Source: Pseudomonadota bacterium
Lineage (GTDB): Bacteria; Pseudomonadota; Alphaproteobacteria; Rhodospirillales; Casp-alpha2
Direction of reading: 5' to 3'
NCBI GenBank assembly: GCA_022563215.1
Contig: JADFNT010000041.1
Location: 1-9,448, forward strand
Length of the DNA: 9,448 nucleotides
Under the pieces are notes generated by a model. It did no database searches. It had not been told where the DNA came from and saw only the letters and a program-made list of their open reading frames with translations. The stretch's first letter is position 1; every line of letters starts with the position of its first letter. The translations under genes were made by a program, and so were the position numbers. Positions 1-6,865 of the stretch are shown here, piece after piece.

Positions 1-1727
1 GTCTTTCCCTTCAACCCCAAGGTGCCGACGGGGCGGAAGGCGACATCGGGACAGGCACTGGCCGTCACGCCGCTGATGCAGACGCGGGTGCCGAGATGCT
101 TGTTGACGCTTTCCAGCCGCGCCGCCGTGTTCACCATGTCGCCGTGGGCGGTGTAATCGAAGAACACCTCGCCGCCGAAATTGCCGATGATGGCGGTGCC
201 GGAATGGACCCCGATGCGGGTAATTCCCAACTCCAACCCCTTCTCGGCCTGTTCGGCGACGAAATTCTGGCAGAAGACATCCATTTCCAGCGCCGTGGCG
301 ACGGCGCGAGCCTGGTGGTCGGCCTGGTCCATGGGGGCGTTGAAGAAACCCACCACCGCGTCGCCGACGATCTTGTCTATGGTGGCGCCGTGTTTGAAAA
401 AAATCTCACACATGGCGCTGAGGTAATCGTTGAGCAGCGGCACCAGAATGGAGGGCTCGGTGCGTTCGGTAAAAGACGTGAAACTGGCGAGGTCGGTAAA
501 AATGTACGACAGTTCCCGCCTTTCGCCGCCGACGTTGAGCTGCTCGGGGTCCTCGACAAGCTGATTGACCAGGGCCGGAGAAAGGTATCGCGAGAACGCC
601 TCGCGGATGAATTTTTTCTGCTGCCGGTCGCGGCGGCCGATATAGGCGACGCACATGCTGGAACTGGTGGCGAAGCCGAAGGTCGGCGCCAAAAGCGGGA
701 TCATGATGCCGCCATAGCCAAAAAGCGCGAACCCGCCGCCCCAAAGCAGCGCCAGCGCCGCTAGGTAGCTCCCGCCCTTGGCCCACAAAGGCAAATCCAG
801 CAGCGCCAACAGCACCCCGATGACGGTCAATGCGGCGATCAGCACCGTTTCATTGAACGTCCCTATTTTCGCCTGCGTCCGCCCGTCGATCAGTTGCGCC
901 ATGGCATGGGCTAAAATGAATATCCCGGGCAGGTTTCCTGCCCGCCCGCCGAAGGCGGCCGCGTAGGGCGTGCGGTGGCGGTCGCTGAGGGGAAGATCGG
1001 CGCCTATCAGGACGACCTTGCCGGCGAACCAGGGCTTGGGCAAAAACGCCGCCGCATGGGCCGGAAAGACGCGAAACGCGTTCTCTCCCTTCCCCGGTCC
1101 GGGCCGATATACCAGCGGCAGGTCTTTTTCCAGGGCTTTTTTGCCGATGATTTTCGCCAAATGGGGAACAAACCCCGGCGTCCATGAGCCGGCGGTGGAA
1201 TCACCGGGGTAGATCCAGCGAACGGTGCCGTCGGTCCGGTCCTTGACCAGATTCACCAGTCCCGTCTTCATGCCTTCGGTAAAGCGGGTCAGGTATTCCT
1301 TTTGCGGTTTCGTCAGGCCCTCGGCCTTGCCGGCCGAGGCGACGACCACCGGCACCGAAAGGGTCAGGAGCTTCTCGCGCAGGGCGTTGTCCTTGGCCGG
1401 TTCGGTCGGCTGGTCGAACAGGATATCGACGCCGATGGCCTTGGGCTTAGCGGCTTCAAGCGCCGTCAGGAGGCGGACCAGAAACTCCCTGTCCACGGGC
1501 GAACGGTAAGGCAGCGTCGCCAGCGTGTCCTCGGTGATGGCGATGATGACGACATCTTCGTTCTGCGGCTCGGGCGCCGCCAGGGTGGCGAAACGGAAAT
1601 CTTCGAGCCAGTTCTCGCCGGCCTTAAACGTCGGCAGCATGCGGGGCAACAACGCCCCCACCGCCGTCGCCAGCACGATGATGGCGAAAACGGAAGACAG
1701 CTCCTTGGGCGAAATTTTCCTCAGCAT
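1..1727 (-). CDS. CHASE2-domain adenylate cyclase (class III), C-terminus cut by window edge
   Basis: Membrane-bound nucleotide cyclase, predicted to make cAMP in response to an extracytoplasmic signal. I translated 575 codons from ATG 1727-1725 to the left edge without a stop; AGGGGG sits just upstream. Residues about 11-30 form a first membrane helix. Residues about 40-285 are an extracytoplasmic CHASE2 domain, with VNLVKDRTDGTVR near 158-170, VVLIGADLP at 238-246 and PGIFILAHAMAQLIDGR at 267-283. Three more helices lie at about 291-311, 319-338 and 341-363. The cyclase domain starts near 400. FTD (D412) and KIVGD (D456) supply the metal-binding aspartates. K452 and T526 (DYTAHGD) match the purine-selecting Lys/Thr pair of class IIIb adenylate cyclases, and N533 and R537 match the transition-state residues. 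The catalytic set therefore looks complete and ATP-specific. Only the last part of the cyclase domain is missing. It is divergent from the caspase pair. The family call is firm; the stimulus is unknown. Confidence 0.93.
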   Translation of the reverse strand, partial: MLRKISPKELSSVFAIIVLATAVGALLPRMLPTFKAGENWLEDFRFATLAAPEPQNEDVVIIAITEDTLATLPYRSPVDREFLVRLLTALEAAKPKAIGVDILFDQPTEPAKDNALREKLLTLSVPVVVASAGKAEGLTKPQKEYLTRFTEGMKTGLVNLVKDRTDGTVRWIYPGDSTAGSWTPGFVPHLAKIIGKKALEKDLPLVYRPGPGKGENAFRVFPAHAAAFLPKPWFAGKVVLIGADLPLSDRHRTPYAAAFGGRAGNLPGIFILAHAMAQLIDGRTQAKIGTFNETVLIAALTVIGVLLALLDLPLWAKGGSYLAALALLWGGGFALFGYGGIMIPLLAPTFGFATSSSMCVAYIGRRDRQQKKFIREAFSRYLSPALVNQLVEDPEQLNVGGERRELSYIFTDLASFTSFTERTEPSILVPLLNDYLSAMCEIFFKHGATIDKIVGDAVVGFFNAPMDQADHQARAVATALEMDVFCQNFVAEQAEKGLELGITRIGVHSGTAIIGNFGGEVFFDYTAHGDMVNTAARLESVNKHLGTRVCISGVTASACPDVAFRPVGTLGLKGK

Positions 1728-1879
1728 CGCCCCCTACTCTATCAGGATTTTAGCAAGCCGTAAGCGGACGCCGCTGTCTCCCCCGCGCGCCATCCCCCGC
1801 GTCCCCACGGGGCAGGGTTTTTATTTACCCCGAAATCACCTAAAATTGTCGCACTCATTCTCAGCATGGGAGGGTTCGG
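1728..1879. promoter_or_regulatory. Divergent intergenic region between cyclase and caspase genes
   Basis: These 152 bp must hold the promoters of both divergent genes. On the plus strand, TAAAAT at 1841-1846 is a plausible -10 box, 33 bp before the caspase ATG; the element 17 bp upstream, TTTTTA at 1818-1823, is a poor -35 box. On the minus strand another TAAAAT (1752-1747) lies about 20 bp before the cyclase ATG but has no recognisable -35 box. A strong Shine-Dalgarno sequence, GGGAGGG at 1868-1874, lies 5 nt before ATG 1880 and fixes the start of the first caspase gene. No clear operator palindrome was found. The promoter assignments are weak; the region's role follows from gene orientation. 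Confidence 0.4.
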
Positions 1880-3568
1880 ATGAGCGTTTCGAGACCCTAT
1901 GACAATGCCAGGGCTTTGGCCGCTGCATTCGCGGTTGGTTTGACCGCAGGATTTATCGGCGCCCCGCTTCCCGCCGCCGCCGAAATCGTGACCCTGCCGC
2001 CGGCCGAATACAAGCCGCTGCCCATCGGCACCAAGGTCAAATTCGACAACAGAAGCTTCGAAGTCACCGAAACGGACGGCTTCCTGACGGTCTTCAAGGT
2101 CCGGTCCGAAGGCGCGAATTCGTGGCTCGGCAAATCCAAAAGGAGTGAAGGGTGGATGCGGGCCTACGGGCTGTTCGGCGATTTCACCCAAAACATGCAC
2201 GTCTTCGACACCCGGGGCGACCTCATTACCTACGAGATCGACGACGACGAACGCGACAAGCTCAAATCCCTGTGGCCCCTGGAGGTCGGCAAGAAAATCT
2301 CCTTCGAGCTCGAAGAAGGGGGCGGCGAATGCACCGACCCGGACGAATGGCAAATTACCCTCGAAGTGACGAAATCCGAGGTCATCGCCGTCAAGGAAGT
2401 CAATTATCCGGTGTACGTGATCGAGGAACGGGGTAAATCCTCCTCGGGCAAAATCTACAAGGGCAAACGCTGGTATCAGCCCGACGCCGGCATCGTCATC
2501 AAGGCCGAAAGGGACTGGGTGAAATCGTTCCAGGTCCGGCCGATGATAGCGGATGCGGGCGGCGCCCCCCTGGGCGGCCTCGGCGGTGGGTTCGGCGGTG
2601 GTTTCGGCGGTTTTGGCGGCAGTTTAATGTGCATGGGAACCGATTACGTCAAGGAGCCGATTTTCGGCGAAGGCGAGGAAGACAACTATTCCCTGGTCCG
2701 TGTCACCTACCCCGAAGGCACCACCACCCACGTCTTGAAGGGCACCAAGGAAGGTGGCCAGGCCGAAGCCCTGTTGGCCGAGGTCCGGGGCCTGAAAAAG
2801 CAGGTCGAGGTCGCCAGCAGGGGCCTGACGGGGAAATCCGTGATCGACATCAAGGGGATCGAATTCGGCGATTACCATGCCCTGATCATCGGCATCAACG
2901 AATACAAGTATCTGCCGAATCTTAAGACCGCGGTCCGCGACGCCAAGGCCGTGGCGCAAGTACTGGAAAAAGATTACGGCTTCAAGGTCAGGCTGCTGGT
3001 CAACCCGGACCGCGTCGGCATCATCGACGCCTTGGACGAGTACCGGGAGTCGCTCGGCGGCAAGGACAACCTGCTGATTTATTACGCCGGCCACGGGTGG
3101 CTGGACGAGGACGCCGACCGGGGATATTGGCTGCCGGCCAACGCCCAATCGAACCGGCGCAGCCACTGGGTATCCAATGCCACCATCACCGACACCCTGA
3201 AGACGCTTCAGGCCAAGCATGTGATGGTGGTCGCCGACAGTTGTTATTCGGGGACCCTGACCCGTTCCGCCAACATTGGCTTGCGGGCTGGCGATTATTA
3301 CAAGCGGATGGCCAAAAAACGGGCCCGGGTGGCGCTGGTTTCGGGCGGCCTGGAACCGGTGGCGGACAAGGGAAGCGGCGGCCATTCACCGTTCGCCAAG
3401 GCCTTCATCGATGCGTTGAACAACAACCAAACGGTCATCGACGGGACCCAGTTGTACATCAACCTGCGCCGCCCGGTGATGGTTGCCGCCGACCAGACGC
3501 CGCAATATTCGGACGTCCGCAACGCCGGCCACGACGGCGGTGATTTCCTGTTCGTGAAGAAGAAATAA
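1880..3568 (+). CDS. Secreted caspase-like protein (peptidase C14), first of a tandem pair
   Basis: 562 residues. Residues 1-34 look like a Sec signal peptide (hydrophobic stretch about 11-33, cleavage likely after PAAA), so the protein is probably periplasmic or exported. Residues about 40-220 form a domain I do not recognise, with PLPIGTKVKFDNRSF (47-60), TDGF (65-68) and RWYQPDAGIVIK (197-208). Residues 227-247 are a glycine/phenylalanine-rich insert. EALLAEVRGLKKQVEVA at 296-312 may be a short helical linker. Residues about 329-562 are a caspase-like hydrolase domain: HALIIGINEY at 333-342, catalytic His405 in YYAGHG and catalytic Cys455 in DSCYSG. The Asp in DSC is commonly tied to basic P1 specificity in metacaspase-like enzymes. 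Start fixed by GGGAGGG 5 nt upstream. It is followed 9 bp later by a paralogue, so the two are almost certainly co-transcribed. Domain assignment is firm; substrate and activation trigger are unknown. Confidence 0.93.
   Translation: MSVSRPYDNARALAAAFAVGLTAGFIGAPLPAAAEIVTLPPAEYKPLPIGTKVKFDNRSFEVTETDGFLTVFKVRSEGANSWLGKSKRSEGWMRAYGLFGDFTQNMHVFDTRGDLITYEIDDDERDKLKSLWPLEVGKKISFELEEGGGECTDPDEWQITLEVTKSEVIAVKEVNYPVYVIEERGKSSSGKIYKGKRWYQPDAGIVIKAERDWVKSFQVRPMIADAGGAPLGGLGGGFGGGFGGFGGSLMCMGTDYVKEPIFGEGEEDNYSLVRVTYPEGTTTHVLKGTKEGGQAEALLAEVRGLKKQVEVASRGLTGKSVIDIKGIEFGDYHALIIGINEYKYLPNLKTAVRDAKAVAQVLEKDYGFKVRLLVNPDRVGIIDALDEYRESLGGKDNLLIYYAGHGWLDEDADRGYWLPANAQSNRRSHWVSNATITDTLKTLQAKHVMVVADSCYSGTLTRSANIGLRAGDYYKRMAKKRARVALVSGGLEPVADKGSGGHSPFAKAFIDALNNNQTVIDGTQLYINLRRPVMVAADQTPQYSDVRNAGHDGGDFLFVKKK
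2558..2620 (+). repeat. Gly/Phe-rich coding repeat inside the first caspase gene
   Basis: Degenerate GGCGGTGGTTTC-type units encode residues 227-247, a run of GGL, GGF and GGG steps. The second caspase protein has no equivalent at this point; it goes directly from its WYHPPSG segment to an EDENYLL segment. The insert separates the unrecognised N-terminal domain from the linker and catalytic domain, so it is probably a flexible hinge that grew by slippage or short duplication. Confidence 0.75.
2864..3568 (+). repeat. Duplicated caspase-domain segment, copy 1
   Basis: This 705-bp segment (residues 329 to stop) aligns end to end, without gaps, with 4445-5149 of the next gene. My hand count gives about 48 differences in 234 residues, so roughly 80% identity. 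Nucleotides 3179-3237 are identical over 59 bases to 4760-4818, including all synonymous positions. The region around 3327-3372 is also almost identical to its counterpart. The upstream parts of the two genes match far less well. Confidence 0.85.
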
Positions 3569-3577
3569 GAGGCGCCG

Positions 3578-5149
3578 ATGACCGCCGGAAGAATCCTTCC
3601 CGTCCTCAGAGGACTGACCGCCGCCTTCGTGTTGTCGGCCTCGATGGTGACGGCCGATGCGGCCATGGCCGCCGAAGGCCCGGCCCTGGCGCCGGCCGCC
3701 TTCAAGCCCCTGCCCGTCGGCACCAAGGTCAAATATGACGACCGCAACCTGACGGTAAAAACGTCGGATGGTTTCCGGACGGTATACCGGGTCTGGGTCG
3801 GCGGAAAAAAGGCGTGGCTCAGCACCCATGCCCTGTTCGGCGAATACGCGACCAACCTTTACGTCTTCCACGACGGCGGCGATGCCATCGCCTATGAAAT
3901 CGACGATGCGAACAAAATCAAACTGGAAGCCCTTTGGCCACTGGAGATCGGAAAGGAAGCCCGCTTTCAAATGATCGAAGAGGCGGCCATCGCCGAAGAC
4001 CGGCAAACGTGGACGATTTCGCTGAAGGTCGTGAAAACGGAAATCATCAAGGTCAAAAAGGTCCGCTACGCGACCTTCCTGATCGAGGAGAAGGCCCGGT
4101 CCAGCGGCGGCATGTCGTTCGTGCGTAAAAAATGGTACCACCCGCCATCGGGCCTGGTCCTCAAATCGACGAAAACCTGGACCGGAAAAAACCAGTTCGG
4201 GGACAGCTACAAAAAGATCTCGTACTTCGAGAAAGACGAGGATGAGAACTACCTCCTCAACGAGGTCGATTTCCCCGAAGGCACCACCACCCACGCCCTG
4301 ACCGGCACCGAGGTCGAAAGCGACGTCGACAAGACCCTTCTGGCCGAGTTATCGCGCCTGAAAAAGGCGGTCGAGGCGGTCCGTAGCGGCATCCCGGGCG
4401 GCGGGGAGGTGTCGGCCGCCGTCGAGGGCGCCGACGAGGTGGATTTCGGGCGTTATCACGCCTTGATCATCGGCATCGACAAATACAAATACCTGCCGAA
4501 CCTCGAGACCGCCGTCCGCGACGCCAAGGCCGTGGCCGATGTGCTGGAAAACCAATACGGCTTCAAGATAACGCTGCTGATCGACCCGGACCGGGTGACC
4601 ATCATCGACGCCCTCGACGTAATGCGCGAGGACCTAGGCGGCAAGGACAACCTGCTGATCTATTACGCCGGTCACGGGTGGCTCGACGAGGAAGCCGACC
4701 GCGGCTATTGGCTGCCGTCGAACGCCAAGTCCAACCGCCGCGCCCGGTGGATATCCAACGCCACCATCACCGACACCCTGAAGACGCTTCAGGCCAAGCA
4801 TGTGATGGTGGTCGCCGATAGCTGCTATTCGGGGACCCTGACCCGGGCCGCCAAAATCGGCATTCGATCCGGTGATTACCTGAAACGGATGGCCGAGAAA
4901 TGGACCCGGGTGGCGCTGGTTTCGGGCGGACTGGAACCGGTGGCGGACAAGGGCGGCGGCGGCCATTCGCCGTTCGCCAGGGCCTTCCTCGATGTGCTTA
5001 GGGGTAATGACGACATCATAGACGGCACCGAGATGTTCACAAAGATGCGCCGTCCGGTGATGGTTTCGACCGACCAGACGCCGGAATACTCGGACGTCCG
5101 CAACGCCGGTCACGACGGCGGAGATTTCCTGTTCGTGAGGAAGAAATAG
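3578..5149 (+). CDS. Secreted caspase-like protein (peptidase C14), second of a tandem pair
   Basis: 523 residues, paralogue of the preceding gene with the same architecture. The N-terminus has basic residues (R5, R11), a hydrophobic stretch at about 12-25 and Ala-rich possible cleavage sites near 28-32, so export is likely. The unrecognised N-terminal domain spans about 38-215, with PLPVGTKVKYDDRNL (44-58), SDGF (63-66) and KWYHPPSGLVLK (185-196). The glycine-rich insert of the first paralogue is missing. TLLAELSRLKKAVEAV at 253-268 may be a helical linker. The caspase domain runs from about 290 to 523, with HALIIGIDKY at 294-303, catalytic His366 in YYAGHG and catalytic Cys416 in DSCYSG. 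The ATG lies 9 bp after the previous stop; a purine-rich AAGAGG overlapping that stop can serve as ribosome binding site. Both copies keep their dyads, so neither looks like a dead pseudoprotease. Confidence 0.93.
   Translation: MTAGRILPVLRGLTAAFVLSASMVTADAAMAAEGPALAPAAFKPLPVGTKVKYDDRNLTVKTSDGFRTVYRVWVGGKKAWLSTHALFGEYATNLYVFHDGGDAIAYEIDDANKIKLEALWPLEIGKEARFQMIEEAAIAEDRQTWTISLKVVKTEIIKVKKVRYATFLIEEKARSSGGMSFVRKKWYHPPSGLVLKSTKTWTGKNQFGDSYKKISYFEKDEDENYLLNEVDFPEGTTTHALTGTEVESDVDKTLLAELSRLKKAVEAVRSGIPGGGEVSAAVEGADEVDFGRYHALIIGIDKYKYLPNLETAVRDAKAVADVLENQYGFKITLLIDPDRVTIIDALDVMREDLGGKDNLLIYYAGHGWLDEEADRGYWLPSNAKSNRRARWISNATITDTLKTLQAKHVMVVADSCYSGTLTRAAKIGIRSGDYLKRMAEKWTRVALVSGGLEPVADKGGGGHSPFARAFLDVLRGNDDIIDGTEMFTKMRRPVMVSTDQTPEYSDVRNAGHDGGDFLFVRKK
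4445..5149 (+). repeat. Duplicated caspase-domain segment, copy 2
   Basis: Partner of 2864-3568, with equal length and direct orientation. It contains the 59-base block 4760-4818 that is identical to 3179-3237. The offset between copies in this block is 1581 bp. The direct repeats could recombine and delete one gene or fuse the two. Confidence 0.85.
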
Positions 5150-5180
5150 GGTTTCGTTTCCTTGATTGATTGCGCCCGGG

Positions 5181-5220
5181 AAAAACCAATGAGCCCGGGG
5201 GTAAGCCGCGGCCCGGGTTC
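5181..5220 (-). terminator. Probable rho-independent terminator of the scpAB operon
   Basis: Read on the minus strand, GAACCCGGG (5220-5212) pairs with CCCGGGCTC (5199-5191), giving a 9-bp stem with one G-U type pair and a 12-nt loop. It is followed by ATTGGTTTTT (5190-5181). The stem overlaps the scpB stop codon. A third CCCGGG at 5175-5180 offers an alternative fold. On the plus strand the same hairpin has no T-tract, so it is less convincing as a terminator for the caspase genes. The T-run is short and displaced by 5 nt, hence moderate confidence. Confidence 0.45.
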
Positions 5221-5968
5221 AGGCGCGTTCCTCCTCGCCGCCGTCCGGGTCGAGGGGTTCCGAATCATCGAGGGAGGTTGACGGGGAATTTAACCGCTCG
5301 GCCGGTTCCCGGTCGTCGTCTTCAGGGGACTCGATCAATTCCAACTGGGCGCCGCCCTCGGAGCCTTCATCCCCGTCGCCGCCATTCCTTCTCGAATCCT
5401 GGGACTGATAGACGCTGATCGCCGGTCCCGAATCCAAAAGCCCGGCGGCCTTTAATTCGTCCATGCCGGGCAGGTCGCCGATATCCTCGATGCCGAAATG
5501 GTCCAGGAACCCATCGGTGGTTCCCCATGTCGTCGGCCGGCCGGGCGTCCGCCGCCGGCCCTTTGGCCTGATCCAGCCGGCTTCCAGGAGCACGTCCAGG
5601 GTTCCCCGGCTCAGGCTCACGCCCCGGATTTCCTCGACCTCGGCCCGGGTCACCGGCTGGTGATAGGCGATGATGGCCAACGTCTCGACCGCCGCCCGGC
5701 TGAGCTTGCGCGGCACGTCGATTTCCATGTTCAACTGTTGGGCCAGGTCGGGCGCGGTGCGAAAGGCCCACGACGAGCCCGCCCGCACCAGGTTGACTCC
5801 GCGATCGGCGTACATTCCCTGCAACTCGCCCAGTAAGGCCTCCAGGTCGACGCCCTCGGGCAGCCTGTGGGACAAGGCGCGCTCAGACAGCGGCTCGGCG
5901 GAAGCGAACAGGATCGCCTCAAGAAGCTTCAGGTGCCGGGGGTCGTTTTCGTTTTCAGGCGCGTTCAT
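5219..5968 (-). CDS. scpB: Segregation and condensation protein B (ScpB)
   Basis: 249 residues. ScpB binds ScpA as a dimer and, with SMC, forms the bacterial condensin that organises and helps segregate the chromosome in the cytoplasm. Residues about 10-80 form the first winged helix, starting HLKLLEAILFASAEPLSE. The second contains the family hallmark ETLAIIAYHQPVTRAEVEEI (95-114), followed by GRPTTWGTTDGFLDHFGI (143-160) and DIGDLPG. Residues about 194-249 are a low-complexity acidic tail (Asp, Glu, Gly, Ser), which makes the protein somewhat longer than minimal ScpB. Its ATG overlaps the scpA stop in an ATGA, so translation is probably coupled. It is the last gene of the minus-strand operon. 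Confidence 0.96.
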   Translation of the reverse strand: MNAPENENDPRHLKLLEAILFASAEPLSERALSHRLPEGVDLEALLGELQGMYADRGVNLVRAGSSWAFRTAPDLAQQLNMEIDVPRKLSRAAVETLAIIAYHQPVTRAEVEEIRGVSLSRGTLDVLLEAGWIRPKGRRRTPGRPTTWGTTDGFLDHFGIEDIGDLPGMDELKAAGLLDSGPAISVYQSQDSRRNGGDGDEGSEGGAQLELIESPEDDDREPAERLNSPSTSLDDSEPLDPDGGEEERA

Positions 5969-6813
5969 TCCTCAATCGGCTCCGAATTATCTCCCGCCAC
6001 TGCCCTTGCCCCTGCTTCCGCCATGGGGGAACCGCGATGGGTAGGTTTCAAGTAAATGGGCCCGAAGGCATCATGCTGGCGCAGCTTGACCTTGCCTGCG
6101 CGGGCCAGTTCCAGGCTGGCGGCGAAGGTAGACGCAATCGCCGAGCGCGCCACCAGACCTTCCAGCGCCCCTTCCGGCAGGAACCGCCAAAGGCTTTCCC
6201 AGTCCGGAGTCGAGCCCAGAAGCCTGTGCAGGCGCTGTAAGGCGTCCTCGACGGTATAAATGTCAAACGGCTCGATATGAAGCGGCCCCCCGGGACCCCG
6301 GCGCTTTTGATCGCCATAGGCCTTCAACAGGTCGTACAGCGTTACCTCGAGGATAGGGTTGACCAGGGCACGGAAGGTTTCAGGGGCGCCGCGGGGAAAG
6401 AAATCTTGCCGCAGCCGGGACCGCGCCATCAACCGCTGACCGGCGTTCTGCATGGCCTCCAGCCTTTGCAGTTGAAAGGCCAGCGCCGCCGCCATTTCCT
6501 CGCCCGTCGGTTCGTCCTCGCCGCCGAGATCAGGAAGCAACAACCGGGATTTCAGATAAGCCAGCCACGCCGCCATTACCAGATAATCGGCGGCCAGTTC
6601 CAGGTTCGTGCGGCGGACTTTGGCGACGAATTCGAGGTATTGATCGGCCAGCGCCAGGATCGAGATCCGCGTCAGGTCGAGTTTATGTTCGCGGGCCAAC
6701 GACAACAAAACGTCGATGGGGCCCTCGAAACCGTCGAGGTCGACGACAAAGGACTCGCCGATGGGAAGGCCGCCAGGGTCTGCGCCGTCTTCGAATGTGT
6801 CGAAGTCGTCCAT
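5965..6813 (-). CDS. scpA: Segregation and condensation protein A (ScpA)
   Basis: The kleisin subunit of the bacterial SMC complex, bridging SMC heads and binding ScpB. From ATG 6813 the protein has 282 residues. The N-terminal SMC-binding part begins VVDLDGFEGPIDVLLSLARE (23-42) and continues LDLTRISI. ADYLVMAAWLAYLKSRLLLP (75-94) is typical of the family. The C-terminal winged helix covers about 214-255 (ALEGLVARSAIASTFAASLE). Start choice: an in-frame ATG at 6873 would overlap the upstream M50 stop by 8 bp and add 20 basic residues. I prefer 6813 because homologues, as I recall them, begin with a short acidic leader like MDDFDTFEDGADPGG, but neither start has a good Shine-Dalgarno sequence. 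The stop overlaps scpB by 4 bp. Confidence 0.93.
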   Translation of the reverse strand: MDDFDTFEDGADPGGLPIGESFVVDLDGFEGPIDVLLSLAREHKLDLTRISILALADQYLEFVAKVRRTNLELAADYLVMAAWLAYLKSRLLLPDLGGEDEPTGEEMAAALAFQLQRLEAMQNAGQRLMARSRLRQDFFPRGAPETFRALVNPILEVTLYDLLKAYGDQKRRGPGGPLHIEPFDIYTVEDALQRLHRLLGSTPDWESLWRFLPEGALEGLVARSAIASTFAASLELARAGKVKLRQHDAFGPIYLKPTHRGSPMAEAGARAVAGDNSEPIEE

Positions 6814-6865
6814 GAGCTTTCTTTTTTCTTGCCTTCCCTGATCGCGGCCAAATCCCGGGGGGGCC

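Noticed and set aside
96..764. Plus-strand open frame of 222 codons
   Set aside because: It lies antisense to the cyclase catalytic domain, whose motifs are intact on the minus strand. Its translation is low-complexity and matches no family; long shadow frames are common at this G+C.
1795..1826. GC hairpin followed by a T-rich run (CCCCG ... CGGGG, then GGGTTTTTATTT)
   Set aside because: It resembles a plus-strand terminator but no plus-strand gene lies upstream, and it falls before the likely caspase promoter. The stem is only 5 bp.
1866..1883. Five-codon upstream frame (ATG at 1866, TGA overlapping the caspase ATG)
   Set aside because: Its start codon abuts the Shine-Dalgarno sequence of the caspase gene and it has no ribosome binding site of its own. 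Most likely chance.
2624..4294. Long minus-strand open frames (253 and 302 codons) under the caspase genes
   Set aside because: Both are mirrored frames of conserved caspase coding sequence. The similar frames under both paralogues simply reflect the duplication.
1..5149. Reading the cyclase-caspase block as a CBASS or Pycsar defence system
   Set aside because: There is no CD-NTase. The cyclase has ATP-type selecting residues and a CHASE2 sensor, and the caspases carry signal peptides, so a cytoplasmic abortive-infection role is not supported.
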